Counted from the stretch's first letter, positions 27,915 through 36,443 are shown. The stretch is DNA of 64,000 nucleotides from Pseudomonadota bacterium (GCA_003577275.1 QEVO01000004.1:62001-126000); one strand, 5' to 3'. The notes: generated from the letters alone by a model not told the origin. Numbers and translations are program-made.

Positions 27915-28479
27915 GGGCAGTTTTTCCCTTATTTCTCAGATTGTTGTCGGTTAGCGCGCCAGCCCGCAAGCCGGACCGGCGACTCGAGGCGCGAGGATAA
28001 GGGAAAAGGGGCCGAACCGGCAAGGGCAGCCGCCGGCTCCCGGGACCTTATCCATGGCCCTTTACAAACCGGACATGGAAGCGGACATGCGACCACCACC
28101 GACGTCTAGTAGTGATTTGATATTTCAACATTTTCTTTCGTATAGAAAGCGGACATCAACGCGGCCTTTGATCGGAGTTAGCCGCCCACAATCCACGTCA
28201 CCCCCGCGAAGGCGGGGGTCCAGCTAAATCTTCAGCAAGAAACCGGATGCCCGCTCGGGGGCGGGCATGACGCGGGAGATTGTTCTGCCTATGCGGCAGG
28301 AAGGAATAATTGCACACAGGACGAGGCATATATTGAAGGTCTACCTAAACGCCAAACGCACAGGAGGACAAACCCAAAAAAGCCGCTTAAATTATCCAAA
28401 CCCCAGAGCGGCAACTGTCAGGTGATTACTGTATCTGTACAGAAGATAAATCTAAGAACATGACAAATAAATTATACGA
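27915..28479. other. Spacer between fumarase gene and the A+T-rich ParB-like gene
   Basis: 565 bases with no supportable gene. It holds the palindromic repeat at 28196-28274 and two copies of AAGCGGACAT (28079-28088 and 28147-28156), with a related CCGGACAT just before. Base composition falls from G+C-rich to A+T-rich from about 28290 onward, marking the left border of the foreign segment. A short tandem repeat, TTATACGA twice, lies at 28472-28487 at the end of the ParB-like gene. Confidence 0.5.
28196..28274. repeat. Palindromic intergenic repeat, diverged copy
   Basis: CGTCACCCCCGCGAAGGCGG followed by GGGTCCAG, then a second hairpin GCCCGCTC/GGGGGCGGGC ending ATGACGCG. It is the G+C-rich variant of the elements at 1789-1848 and 26331-26400. 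Confidence 0.7.
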
Positions 28480-29820
28480 TTATACGATTAAACAATTTAC
28501 AATTAACTTCGCTAGTGAATCCCATAGTGCGGTTAGATGCCCAGAAGAAGGGGCGAAATCTGGAGAATGAACATAACGATTAAGAGTATCTGCTGATAAA
28601 ATTTTCTCCGCATTATCAAACTTTTTTAGCTCACCCAAATATTTTTTCTCTATTTTTCCTTTGGAATATAAGTCTTGTGCAACTTTCATTATGCGTTTTG
28701 CAAGCTTATCATTTTCCCCGATTGGTAATTTTGTTTGATTAATATAGTTTTCTATTGATAATTCCAAAAGAACCCTAAATAGAACAGAAATTGCATTTGG
28801 ATGACATACTAATTTTAAATGAAACTGCAATTCTTCCCATATCGCACGATGACGGTGCAAACGGCCAGGCCACGCAATTTTATAATCTAATCGCGGTATC
28901 AGTGTTTCTCGCCTATCTGGTTTTTCTATAGAAATTTGGCCTAATGAAGCAGATCTCAAAGATAAAGGATTCTGAATAGGTTCTGATACAGCAGCCTTTT
29001 TCTCTGCTTGTTTTTTTGTAGATAGGCTATGTAGATGCGTAGGTAATACACCCTCACCTTCTAACTTATCAAGATATTTACGCTTTCCATCTACATCCCA
29101 AATGTCACCCAGAACCACATTCTTATGTGAAAGGTCTTCAGCTATTCTTTTCAAAGCATTTAGGACAATTGATTCATCATGGGTATATTCAAAGCGCTTT
29201 TTATTTATACTAAAACCAACTCGATTACGAAATGCTTCTGATGATAAAAGGCGGTTCATAGTTGAACGTGGAATTTTTTTTCGCGCCGGTAACATATTTT
29301 TTTCTTTTAATCTAACTTCAATCTCATCTGCGACACTAATAGATGACCCTTTGCCTGTGCGAGTAACAAAGTTTGCTTTCATACGGTCATCCCACGTAGA
29401 TTGACCTACTCCATTTTGAGTTCCCGTATGTCGCCGAAAAAGAATGTCATCAATTCTATCCCTGTCAGTTTCAACTTGGCATTGGATTTTATCAAAAAAA
29501 CCCTCTTCCACTTTGCTACTAAGCTCTTTAAAATATTTCTGTAATTCGCCATTAGGAGCGCGCTGCGGATTTTGTAATACTTTAAGGCAAGTTACGCGAC
29601 GATTGCCATCAAACACGAGATATTTATCACCTTGCGGAGTAACCAGTGGAGCTTCATAAAGCTCACCTTTTTCTATAATATCTTTAGCAAGATTTTTCAT
29701 ATGCTGCTCTCTGTTATTAAATAACCATGCAATCGCAGCCGTTTCATTTTCTAATTCTCCATGGCGATCATTTGATTTGTTAACCACAAGAGAAGAAAGG
29801 GGCAGAAACCGATAAGACAT
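28480..29820 (-). CDS. ParB/Srx-like N-terminal domain protein, A+T-rich, likely acquired
   Basis: Unassigned 446-residue cytosolic protein. Residues about 5-85 resemble the ParB/sulfiredoxin fold: a conserved opening (YRFLPLSSLVVN), a regulatory-looking helix region and LVFDGNRRVTCLKVL with DGNRR at 71-75, the position of the nucleotide-binding box in ParB-like proteins. The middle (about 125-235) is basic and helical. The C-terminal ~130 residues are helical, containing RVLLELSIENYI and NRYVHSPDFAPS. A 60-base sample at 28621-28680 contains only 18 G or C, unlike any neighbour, so recent transfer is likely. It has no partner genes, integrase or transposase. A partition role is unlikely without parA; a defence or DNA-modification role is possible but unproven. 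Confidence 0.7.
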   Translation of the reverse strand: MSYRFLPLSSLVVNKSNDRHGELENETAAIAWLFNNREQHMKNLAKDIIEKGELYEAPLVTPQGDKYLVFDGNRRVTCLKVLQNPQRAPNGELQKYFKELSSKVEEGFFDKIQCQVETDRDRIDDILFRRHTGTQNGVGQSTWDDRMKANFVTRTGKGSSISVADEIEVRLKEKNMLPARKKIPRSTMNRLLSSEAFRNRVGFSINKKRFEYTHDESIVLNALKRIAEDLSHKNVVLGDIWDVDGKRKYLDKLEGEGVLPTHLHSLSTKKQAEKKAAVSEPIQNPLSLRSASLGQISIEKPDRRETLIPRLDYKIAWPGRLHRHRAIWEELQFHLKLVCHPNAISVLFRVLLELSIENYINQTKLPIGENDKLAKRIMKVAQDLYSKGKIEKKYLGELKKFDNAEKILSADTLNRYVHSPDFAPSSGHLTALWDSLAKLIVNCLIV

Positions 29821-30071
29821 TTTATATTCCTAATATCAATGTTGCCTGTTGTCGTATATGCAGCTATTTAAGTTAGAATTCTATCATTAAGGGTATTGTT
29901 TGCAAGGATTTAAGTTGTCCTATACCTATCCATACAACAGTCAAGGAAAGGCTATAGCTCTGTGGGTTTTCATAGTAGGGGATATAAGGGGTATACCAAG
30001 GTGATCCCCCAACCCTTCTCTGGTCAGGAAGGGCTATAAACGATAGGATTTCTGCATGGAATATACTGGGA
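29821..30071. other. A+T-rich spacer downstream border of the acquired gene
   Basis: 251 bases holding the promoter of the ParB-like gene (toward the left) and of the flavoprotein gene (toward the right). I see only scattered short repeats (GGCTATA at 29949 and 30027) and no gene. Confidence 0.4.
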
Positions 30072-30704
30072 ATGGAACCTTGCCCCATGACCTCCCTCAT
30101 CCGCACCGTGGAAGAACTTCGCCGGCTTTATGAGCAGCCGGAAGAACCGGCGGTGAGGAAGTGCATCGCCAAGCTCGATGAGCATTGCCGGCGCTTCATC
30201 GCCGCCGCGCCGTTCGTCGTCATCGCCACCTTTGACGGCAAGGGCGCGGCGGACGCAAGCCCCCGCGGCGATCCGCCGGGGTTTGTCCGCGTGCTTGATG
30301 ACACGCATCTCCTGCTGCCCGACCGGCCGGGCAACAACCGGCTCGACAGTTTGGAAAACATCCTCGCCTGCCCGCACGTCGGGCTGTTGTTCGTCATCCC
30401 CGGCATTCGCGAAACGCTACGGATCAATGGATCGGCCGCCCTTACCGCCGATCCGGCGCTGTTGTCGCCGCTGGCGGTCAACGGCAAAGCGCCGAAGGCG
30501 GGCATTCTCGTCACCGTGCGCGAGGCCTATTTGCATTGCGCCAAGGCGCTCATCCGCTCGGCATTGTGGAAGCCGGAGACGTGGCCCGATAAAAGCGTCA
30601 TCGCCTCGCCCGGCCGCATTTGGGCGGATCATGTGCAGATGGGCTTTGATGCGGACGTGCTTGACGCCTACATCGCCGCCGAGATCGACAAGACGCTTTA
30701 TTAG
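30072..30704 (+). CDS. Pyridoxamine 5'-phosphate oxidase-family flavoprotein
   Basis: Split-barrel, probably FMN-binding, protein of the MSMEG_1061-like group. Typical stretches: AAPFVVIATFDGKGAADASPRGDPPGFV (strand, turn and flavin-contact Pro/Arg), LLLPDRPGNNRLDSLENIL and GLLFVIPGIRETLRINGSA. The C-terminus has the Cys-containing AYLHCAKALIRS. The 210-residue length fits. Two ATGs, 30072 and 30087, are possible. Substrate unknown; it stands alone. Confidence 0.87.
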   Translation: MEPCPMTSLIRTVEELRRLYEQPEEPAVRKCIAKLDEHCRRFIAAAPFVVIATFDGKGAADASPRGDPPGFVRVLDDTHLLLPDRPGNNRLDSLENILACPHVGLLFVIPGIRETLRINGSAALTADPALLSPLAVNGKAPKAGILVTVREAYLHCAKALIRSALWKPETWPDKSVIASPGRIWADHVQMGFDADVLDAYIAAEIDKTLY

Positions 30705-30711
30705 TGAATGT

Positions 30712-30858
30712 CGTGGGTTCGCTTGCGCTTAACCCACGCTACACGTTGATCTGTAGGATGGGTCAAGCGATAGCGGACCCCTCATGGCCCACCATAAAGA
30801 TCGCTGATCACCTCATCCGTCACGCTGACGCGTGACACCTTCTCCTCAAAGGAGAAGG
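30712..30858. repeat. Cluster of palindromic repeats between two convergent genes
   Basis: Three perfect hairpins in 147 bases: CGTGGGTT/AACCCACG (30712-30719 and 30731-30738), GTCACGC/GCGTGAC (30819-30836) and CCTTCTCCT/AGGAGAAGG (30838-30858). The first begins a REP-like unit of the form common in Alphaproteobacteria (GTGGGTT...AACCCAC, then GGATGGGTCAAGCG). The last belongs to the same family as 6336-6361. They may also terminate both convergent transcripts. Confidence 0.7.
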
Positions 30859-30869
30859 GACAAGCGCCC

Positions 30870-31862
30870 TTACTTCTTTCCCTTCGGCAACAGATTGCGC
30901 TCCTGCAGCCAAACGATGCTGTCATGGAGCGCCTGCTTTATGGGCCGGGGGCGGTAGCCAAGCTCGCGTTCGGCCTTGGTGGTGTCGGCGATTTTCCAGT
31001 CGCACATGATGGTCGCCATTTCCGGCGTCATGTCCGGCTCCTTGCTGGTGAGGCGGCCGATCCGGTCGCTGATCCAGCCCATGGCGTAGAGGAGCGCCTT
31101 GGGCGCGATCTTTTTGGGCGGCGCGACGCCGAATTCCGCCGCCGCCATGTTGAAGATGTCCTGAAAACTTAAACGTTCGCCGGTGAGGATGTAAATCTCG
31201 CCGGCGCGGCCTTTCTCGGCCGCCGCGATCAAGCCTTCGGCCACCGCGCGCACGTCGTTGAAGGTGCCGCCGCCGGGCAGAATGGCCGGTACTTTTTCCA
31301 GTGCGATATCGCGGTAAAGCCGCGCCCAGCCGTGGCGGTCGCGCGGGCCGATGATGGCGCACGGGCAGACGATGACGCCATGCAGCCCCTTTGCCACGCC
31401 CTTCTTTACTTCCTGTTCCGCCAACCATTTGGTGCGCTCGTAATTGATCCACGAGCTGGCGGCGTGCTGCGGCGTCTCCTCGCTGATCGGGCCATCCTGA
31501 TCGCCAAAGGTGGAGAGGGTGGAGACGTGAACGAAGCGTTTGGCGTTGGCCGCCAGCGCCGCTTCCACCATATTGCGGGTGCCGTCGACATTGATGCGGG
31601 TCTGCTCATCGTTCTTGACCCGCCACACATTGATGCTGCCGGCGACGTGAAAGACCGCATCGACGCCGTCGGGGATGGCGCGACGGAGACTGGCAGCGTC
31701 CACGATATCGCCGGGCGCCAGCTTGGCCCCCAGCGCCGTAAGTTCTGCCGTATCGGCCCCGGGGCGATGAAGCGCCGTCACCGTCCAGCCAGCGTTATGC
31801 AACGCCTCAATCAAATTGAGGCCAACGAACCCCGTGCCGCCGGTGACAAACGCTGTCTTCAT
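30870..31862 (-). CDS. NAD(P)-dependent epimerase/dehydratase-family reductase
   Basis: Extended short-chain dehydrogenase. The nucleotide-binding loop is TGGTGFVG (7-14). The catalytic Ser is in HVSTLSTFG and the Tyr-Lys pair in YERTK. The overall pattern resembles dihydroflavonol-4-reductase-like and sterol/hopanoid-type reductases; the substrate is not evident. It runs with the RidA gene 23 bases upstream, and both diverge from a Rieske oxygenase gene. Confidence 0.88.
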   Translation of the reverse strand: MKTAFVTGGTGFVGLNLIEALHNAGWTVTALHRPGADTAELTALGAKLAPGDIVDAASLRRAIPDGVDAVFHVAGSINVWRVKNDEQTRINVDGTRNMVEAALAANAKRFVHVSTLSTFGDQDGPISEETPQHAASSWINYERTKWLAEQEVKKGVAKGLHGVIVCPCAIIGPRDRHGWARLYRDIALEKVPAILPGGGTFNDVRAVAEGLIAAAEKGRAGEIYILTGERLSFQDIFNMAAAEFGVAPPKKIAPKALLYAMGWISDRIGRLTSKEPDMTPEMATIMCDWKIADTTKAERELGYRPRPIKQALHDSIVWLQERNLLPKGKK

Positions 31863-31885
31863 CTCTCTCTATCCCCTTTTGTGTG

Positions 31886-32281
31886 TTATGGCATTTCCGC
31901 AACCGCGTGAATTTCAATCATCGCCTCGGGCAGAAACAAGCCCGACACCTGCACCGCGGTGCATGCCGGCGGCGCACATTTGGCGTAGCGCTTGGTGCGG
32001 GCATCCCCCGCGCCCAGCAGCGCCTGCAGATCGGTGACGAAAATGATCTCGTTGACGACGTGCGATAAATCCGCGCCGTACATGCCGAGCGTCGCTTCCA
32101 TCTGATTGTAGATCTGCGTGATCTGCCCCGCCATGTCGCCCGGCGCCACCACCTTCATGGTCTCATCCGCCGCGATAATCCCTGAAAGATACAGCATGTT
32201 GCCCGACTGCGCCACGGCGGCAAAGCCCAAGGGCTTTTCCACCGCTTCATTCATATGCAGGATTTGATTAGCTTTCGCCAT
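31886..32281 (-). CDS. RidA/YjgF-family protein
   Basis: Trimeric imine/enamine deaminase-type fold of 131 residues. GNMLYLSGIIAAD and QITQIYNQMEATLGMYGADLSHVV are standard. In the active-site region the sequence reads PACTAVQVSGLFLPEAMIEIHAVAEM: the Arg that binds the substrate carboxylate in RidA proper is not seen (ACTAV), so this belongs to another Rid subgroup and may not process 2-aminoacrylate. Its neighbours (SDR reductase, Rieske oxygenase, amidohydrolase) suggest a role in a nitrogenous catabolic route. Confidence 0.85.
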   Translation of the reverse strand: MAKANQILHMNEAVEKPLGFAAVAQSGNMLYLSGIIAADETMKVVAPGDMAGQITQIYNQMEATLGMYGADLSHVVNEIIFVTDLQALLGAGDARTKRYAKCAPPACTAVQVSGLFLPEAMIEIHAVAEMP

Positions 32282-32442
32282 GAGTGTTCTCCGCTAGGGT
32301 TGGAGAGCGTCATTGGCGGGAAAGGCTAAAGCCCGAATCGTCGATTCGGTATCGCTGCGCCGCTGATGTGCACCCATCGGCAACGCTCCCTCCCCTCCTT
32401 TTTCGCTCAGGTGATTTATAGAGGTGATTGTAGGAAAACACA

Positions 32443-32475
32443 TTTGTAGAGAAATTTCAAATTTTTCTTTACAAA
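32443..32475. promoter_or_regulatory. Inverted repeat upstream of Rieske oxygenase gene, candidate TetR operator
   Basis: Arms TTTGTAGAGAAA and TTTCTTTACAAA (11 of 12 complementary) are separated by nine bases. The site lies about 65 bases before the Rieske start codon; a TetR-family gene follows that gene directly. Confidence 0.5.
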
Positions 32476-32540
32476 GAGAAAAACTGGTGTTCTATCTATT
32501 GGAAACGCGCCGAACATGGCGGAGGAAGGGAGAATGCACG

Positions 32541-33578
32541 ATGACCACCAGCGCCACGCAGCGCCAGGCTGCCGCATCCGTTAAATCACGTCCGCCGCGT
32601 ATCGCCGACCGCCTGCCGGCGGAGGGCGAGAACGGCGTCTTCACCGAATCCTGGTTTCCCTTGTGCAAAAGCAGCGAAATCGCGCCGGGCGAGATGCGGG
32701 GCTTCGGCTTTCTCGACGGCCGCGTGGTGGTGATGCGCGACCGTCAAGGCGAGGTGCACGTGTTGAGCGCCTACTGCCCCCATGTCGGCGCGGATCTCTC
32801 CGTCGGCAAGGTGGTGGGCGATCAGATTCAGTGCGCCTTCCATGAATGGCGCTTTAATACCGATGGCTATGTCGCCGCCACCGCCATCGGCGATCCCGCG
32901 CCCAAGGCCTGCCTCTTTAAATACCCGTCCGCCGATAAATACGGCGTCATCTGGGCGTTTAATGGCGAAACACCGTGGTGGGAGATTCCGGATTTTGATA
33001 AACCCGCCGATGCGCTCGCCATCCGCGTTGAATACGACGTACCGATTTACCCCATAGACCCCTGGGTGATCTGCGCCAACACGCCCGATTGGCAGCACAT
33101 CAAAATTGTTCACAAGATCGCGTTCGATCACAAGCAATACCGTGATTGCCTGGTGTGGAATAATTACTCCATGCAGGGCAGGCTCGACGGCTATTACACC
33201 GACAACAAGGGCGGCGCTCTTGAAACCAAGGCCGGCATTTTCGGCACCAGCATCTTTATGATGCAAGGCAACATCGGCGGCCGCTGGATCGGCGTCATGA
33301 CCCCTTTCGGCATCCCCAAGCCGGGCCATACCAGCACCTATTTCATCCTGGCCACGGAAAAAGGCGACGGCAGCCCAGCCGACCAGCAAATCGTCGACCA
33401 GACGCTGGCCGGTCTTTATCATCTGGCCAAGGTGCAGGTCGGTGAAGACAAGCCGATCTTGCGCACCATCAAGTACGCGCCGGGCTATCTGACCGCCAGT
33501 GACGCCATGCTGGCGAAGTACCTGAAATTGGTGCGTGAGTTTCCGCGCTCCCACGCCGGCGGCGAGTACATTCGCTAG
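32541..33578 (+). CDS. Rieske non-haem iron oxygenase, alpha subunit
   Basis: Oxygenase component of a Rieske-type hydroxylating or demethylating system. The 2Fe-2S ligands are C79-x-H81 (YCPH) and C98-x-x-H101 (CAFH). The mononuclear iron motif is D183-W-Q-H186-x4-H191. At 345 residues it resembles the monomeric VanA/KshA-like group more than ring-hydroxylating dioxygenases with beta subunits. The frame extends back to 32424, but the ATG at 32541 has GGGAGA seven bases upstream and gives a natural start. No reductase gene is nearby, so electrons must come from elsewhere. Followed after 17 bases by a TetR regulator. Confidence 0.9.
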   Translation: MTTSATQRQAAASVKSRPPRIADRLPAEGENGVFTESWFPLCKSSEIAPGEMRGFGFLDGRVVVMRDRQGEVHVLSAYCPHVGADLSVGKVVGDQIQCAFHEWRFNTDGYVAATAIGDPAPKACLFKYPSADKYGVIWAFNGETPWWEIPDFDKPADALAIRVEYDVPIYPIDPWVICANTPDWQHIKIVHKIAFDHKQYRDCLVWNNYSMQGRLDGYYTDNKGGALETKAGIFGTSIFMMQGNIGGRWIGVMTPFGIPKPGHTSTYFILATEKGDGSPADQQIVDQTLAGLYHLAKVQVGEDKPILRTIKYAPGYLTASDAMLAKYLKLVREFPRSHAGGEYIR

Positions 33579-33595
33579 GAGATATTTATTTTTCT

Positions 33596-34252
33596 ATGAC
33601 CAGCCTGCGCCAGAAGCAACGCCAACAGCGCGAAGAGGCCATCAAGCGCGTTGCTGATCTTTTGTTCCAGGAACAAGGGTTCTCCCAAACCAATGTCGAG
33701 GACATCGCGGCCCGCGCCGAGGTTGGCGTCGCCACCATCTATAAATATTTCGGCTCCAAGGGCGGCATTTTATGCCAACTGCTGTGGCCTGATATCACCG
33801 CCATCCGCGAGGCCGGCGAACAGGTATTGATGAATCCGCCGCTTGATCCGGCCGAGGCTGTATTCAAGCTCGTCAGTTCCTATAAATTCGGCGACCACTG
33901 GGCGCACAAGGAATTATTGAAGGGCCTCATCGGCTTTGATCTTGGCTATGGCGAACCGTTCGAGGCGCTGCGCCGCGAGGTCGACGCCTTCATCGCCATG
34001 CAAATCCGCGAACTCCTGCTAAACGCCAGCCGTCAGGGAAAATTGCGCCAGGGACTGGATTTGGCCGACATGGCGACGGTTATCTACGCCATTCTCAACC
34101 ACAATTTCCAAGACTATATCGTGGCTGAGAAGGATATGGACAACGCAACCTATGTCGAGCGCCTGCGCCGGCATATTCTCCTCCTTTTTGAGGGCTGGCG
34201 CGCCGCCGCGACCATGGCTCCTGCGCGCAAGAAAAGCCTGCGTCGCGCTTAG
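33596..34252 (+). CDS. TetR/AcrR-family regulator
   Basis: The helix-turn-helix spans about residues 15-60 (ADLLFQEQGFSQTNVEDIAARAEVGVATIYKYFGSKGGI). The rest is the ligand-binding helical domain. It probably controls the adjoining Rieske gene and perhaps the divergent RidA-SDR pair through the dyad at 32443-32475; that is inference from position. Confidence 0.9.
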   Translation: MTSLRQKQRQQREEAIKRVADLLFQEQGFSQTNVEDIAARAEVGVATIYKYFGSKGGILCQLLWPDITAIREAGEQVLMNPPLDPAEAVFKLVSSYKFGDHWAHKELLKGLIGFDLGYGEPFEALRREVDAFIAMQIRELLLNASRQGKLRQGLDLADMATVIYAILNHNFQDYIVAEKDMDNATYVERLRRHILLLFEGWRAAATMAPARKKSLRRA

Positions 34253-34360
34253 AACAGCGCGCTGATCACCCATCGAAGGGCCCTGTCTCCCTCACTTCAG
34301 CGCTGTCCATCGTTCCCAACAGCAGATACCCTGGAAGCCACTCCTAAGGAGGGCTGCCCC

Positions 34361-35596
34361 ATGTCGATGATCGTTCTGCAAAACGCCAATGTGTTTGACG
34401 GCGCGAACGCCGAGCTTTTGGCAGGCGCCAGCGTCGTGATCGATGACGAGCGCATTCGTGAAGTGACGGCGGGCCCCGTGAAGCTGCCCAATGCCCGGGT
34501 GATCGATGCCGGCGGCCGGACGCTGATGCCGGGGCTGATCGACGCCCACGCCCACCCGCACATATCTTCCTTGAATGTCGGCGACGCGACACAGTTTCAC
34601 CCGACCTATTTCGCCCATCACGCGGCGCGGGTGTTAAGATTCGCATTATCATGCGGCTTTACCTCCATCCGCGATACCGGCGGCGGCGACGTCGGGCTGG
34701 CGATGGCGTTGAATGAAGGATTGATCGAGGGGCCGCGACTTTTTTATGCCGGACGCGTGCTGTCGCAGACCGGCGGCCATGCCGACATGCGCGATCATCG
34801 CCATGCGGAGCATGACCTATGCGCTTGTCGGGTACACGCGGATTCTCTTGGCGTTATCGTTGATGGCGTCGACAAGGTGCGCTGGGCGGTGCGCGAGGAG
34901 ATTCGCAAGGGTGCGCATCACATCAAGATCATGGGCTCAGGCGGCGTTTCCTCGCCCACCGATCCGGTGGACGTGTGTCAGTTCGCCATGGAGGAAATCC
35001 GCGTCGTGGTGGAAGAGGCTGAGCGGGCAAAAAAATATGTGGCCGCCCACTGCCATCCCATCGCCGCCATCCGCCGCTGCGTCGAAGCCGGCGTGCGCTC
35101 CATCGAACACGCCACCTTCATCGACCTGCCGACGGCGAAATTCTTAACCGAACGCGGGGCCTATGCCGTGCCCACCATGACCATCATGTTCGCACTCAAG
35201 GCAGAAGGAGCAAAACTGGGCTTTCCCAAGCGATCGCTGGAAAAGCTGGAGGAAACCCTGGTGGTCGGTCTGCAATGCTTGGAAAACTTGCACAAAGCCG
35301 GCGCGCCCATGGGTTTCGGTTGCGACCTCATCGGCCCCTTGTACACCTGGCAATGTCATGAATTTCGCGTCCGCGCCGAGGTCTTAAAGCCCATCGACAT
35401 CCTGCGCTCGGCAACCTCCGTCAACGCCGAAATCATGCAGCGCCAAGGCGAGATCGGTTGCATCGCGCCCGGCGCTTACGCCGACCTGATCGTGGTCAAC
35501 GGCAACCCGCTGGCGGACATCGGCCTCCTGACCGAGAACGGCCGCCACCTGCCGCTGATCATGAAAGGCGGACAGATATTCAAGAATGAGCTTTGA
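34361..35596 (+). CDS. Metal-dependent amidohydrolase (imidazolonepropionase/prolidase-like)
   Basis: Cytosolic amidohydrolase-superfamily enzyme of 411 residues. Metal ligands: H63 and H65 (DAHAHPH), the Lys in HHIKIMGSGG that is probably carboxylated, His in AAHCHP and EHATFID, and the Asp in GFGCDL. The N- and C-termini form the usual beta-sandwich (LQNANVFDGAN; GAYADLIVVNGNPL). GGAGGGCTGCCCC precedes the ATG. The substrate, probably an amide, lactam or dipeptide, is not evident. Likely part of the catabolic group with the Rieske and RidA genes. Confidence 0.88.
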   Translation: MSMIVLQNANVFDGANAELLAGASVVIDDERIREVTAGPVKLPNARVIDAGGRTLMPGLIDAHAHPHISSLNVGDATQFHPTYFAHHAARVLRFALSCGFTSIRDTGGGDVGLAMALNEGLIEGPRLFYAGRVLSQTGGHADMRDHRHAEHDLCACRVHADSLGVIVDGVDKVRWAVREEIRKGAHHIKIMGSGGVSSPTDPVDVCQFAMEEIRVVVEEAERAKKYVAAHCHPIAAIRRCVEAGVRSIEHATFIDLPTAKFLTERGAYAVPTMTIMFALKAEGAKLGFPKRSLEKLEETLVVGLQCLENLHKAGAPMGFGCDLIGPLYTWQCHEFRVRAEVLKPIDILRSATSVNAEIMQRQGEIGCIAPGAYADLIVVNGNPLADIGLLTENGRHLPLIMKGGQIFKNEL

Positions 35597-35605
35597 GTCG
35601 CATAT

Positions 35606-35634
35606 GAAAAAGGCGGCCGCAGGGGCCGCCTCTT
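35606..35634. terminator. Bidirectional terminator between amidohydrolase and PEP-CTERM genes
   Basis: GGCGGCC (35612-35618), loop GCAGG, GGCCGCC (35624-35630), flanked by AAAAA on the left and TCTT on the right. On the minus strand this gives a stem followed by TTTTT, a good terminator for the PEP-CTERM gene. Confidence 0.85.
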
Positions 35635-35657
35635 AAATCTCAGCAATCGAGAAAAAC

Positions 35658-36311
35658 TTACTTGCGGCGGCGCGCCAGTCCCAGACCGGCAAGGCCGAGG
35701 CCGACGATGCTCAGCGCCGCCGGAGCCGGCACTTCGCCCGGCACTCGTGCGCCCTTCAGGTAATAGGCGTGTTCCTGGCCATTGTTGGACCAGTTATTGA
35801 AAGCGCCGCCATTGCTTTCGTTGCCGCGGGTGGTGCCGTTGTTGGCGGTGGTCACCCAATAGATGTCGTCGCGGTCATAGTTGGTGGACAGATGAACGCC
35901 GAGCCAATAGGTGTTGCCGGCCACCGCATTGAAGTTCGAGGCGAAATCAAAGTCCACCAGCCAAGCGTTGCCGCCAAACCCCCAAGCAATGCCGCTGTCT
36001 GAGGTGGCGACATTCTGGCCCGAACCGCTGGCCAGCACCGCGCCGGGCGTACCGCCGCTGTCGCCGAAAACCCAATAGTCAATGGCGCCGTCCCAATTGC
36101 CGATACCGCCAAAGCCGGCGATATAGACGCCGGCGCCGCCCACCGTCGCGCCCAGGCCAAAGCCGAAGTCCTCAGCCTGGACCCATTGGGTCGCGTCATT
36201 GCCGCTGACGCCGTTGGGACCCCCGTTGTTGTAGATGACCGCGCCATGCGCGACCGTGGCGAAGCTCAGCGCCGCCGACAGCGCCACGCCAGCGATACTT
36301 AATGCCTTCAT
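35658..36311 (-). CDS. PEP-CTERM sorting-domain surface protein
   Basis: Exported protein with an N-terminal signal peptide and a C-terminal exosortase sorting signal: VPAPAALSIVGLGLAGLGLA then RRRK. The mature part (about 25-185) is rich in Gly, Asn, Ala and aromatic residues, as in adhesive or matrix proteins, with no enzymatic motif. The frame runs to 36341, but the ATG at 36311 has GGAGG seven bases upstream and begins a canonical signal sequence. Transcription probably starts near 36354 from a sigma-54 promoter. No exosortase gene lies in the window. Confidence 0.88.
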   Translation of the reverse strand: MKALSIAGVALSAALSFATVAHGAVIYNNGGPNGVSGNDATQWVQAEDFGFGLGATVGGAGVYIAGFGGIGNWDGAIDYWVFGDSGGTPGAVLASGSGQNVATSDSGIAWGFGGNAWLVDFDFASNFNAVAGNTYWLGVHLSTNYDRDDIYWVTTANNGTTRGNESNGGAFNNWSNNGQEHAYYLKGARVPGEVPAPAALSIVGLGLAGLGLARRRK

Positions 36312-36363
36312 GGGAGCCCTCCAAAAATGAAAATGACGCAAAAAAAATGCCTACCCTGGAACA

Positions 36364-36381
36364 AAGCAATCCTTGTGCCAG
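36364..36381 (-). promoter_or_regulatory. Sigma-54 promoter of PEP-CTERM gene
   Basis: Read on the minus strand it is CTGGCACAAGGATTGCT, an exact match to YTGGCAC-R-N4-TTGCW with GG and GC ten bases apart. It predicts a transcript start near 36354, about 43 bases before the start codon. Confidence 0.85.
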
Positions 36382-36443
36382 GGGAATATCTTATTTGTCT
36401 CTAAGGTGTTAGGTGTTTAGCGGCGATTGATGATCGGAAAAAG

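Noticed and set aside
28430..28446. LexA box in CTGTATCTGTACAG
   Set aside because: Spacing between CTG and CAG is 8, not the 10 of the E. coli-type box, and Alphaproteobacteria use a different motif (GTTC-N7-GTTC).
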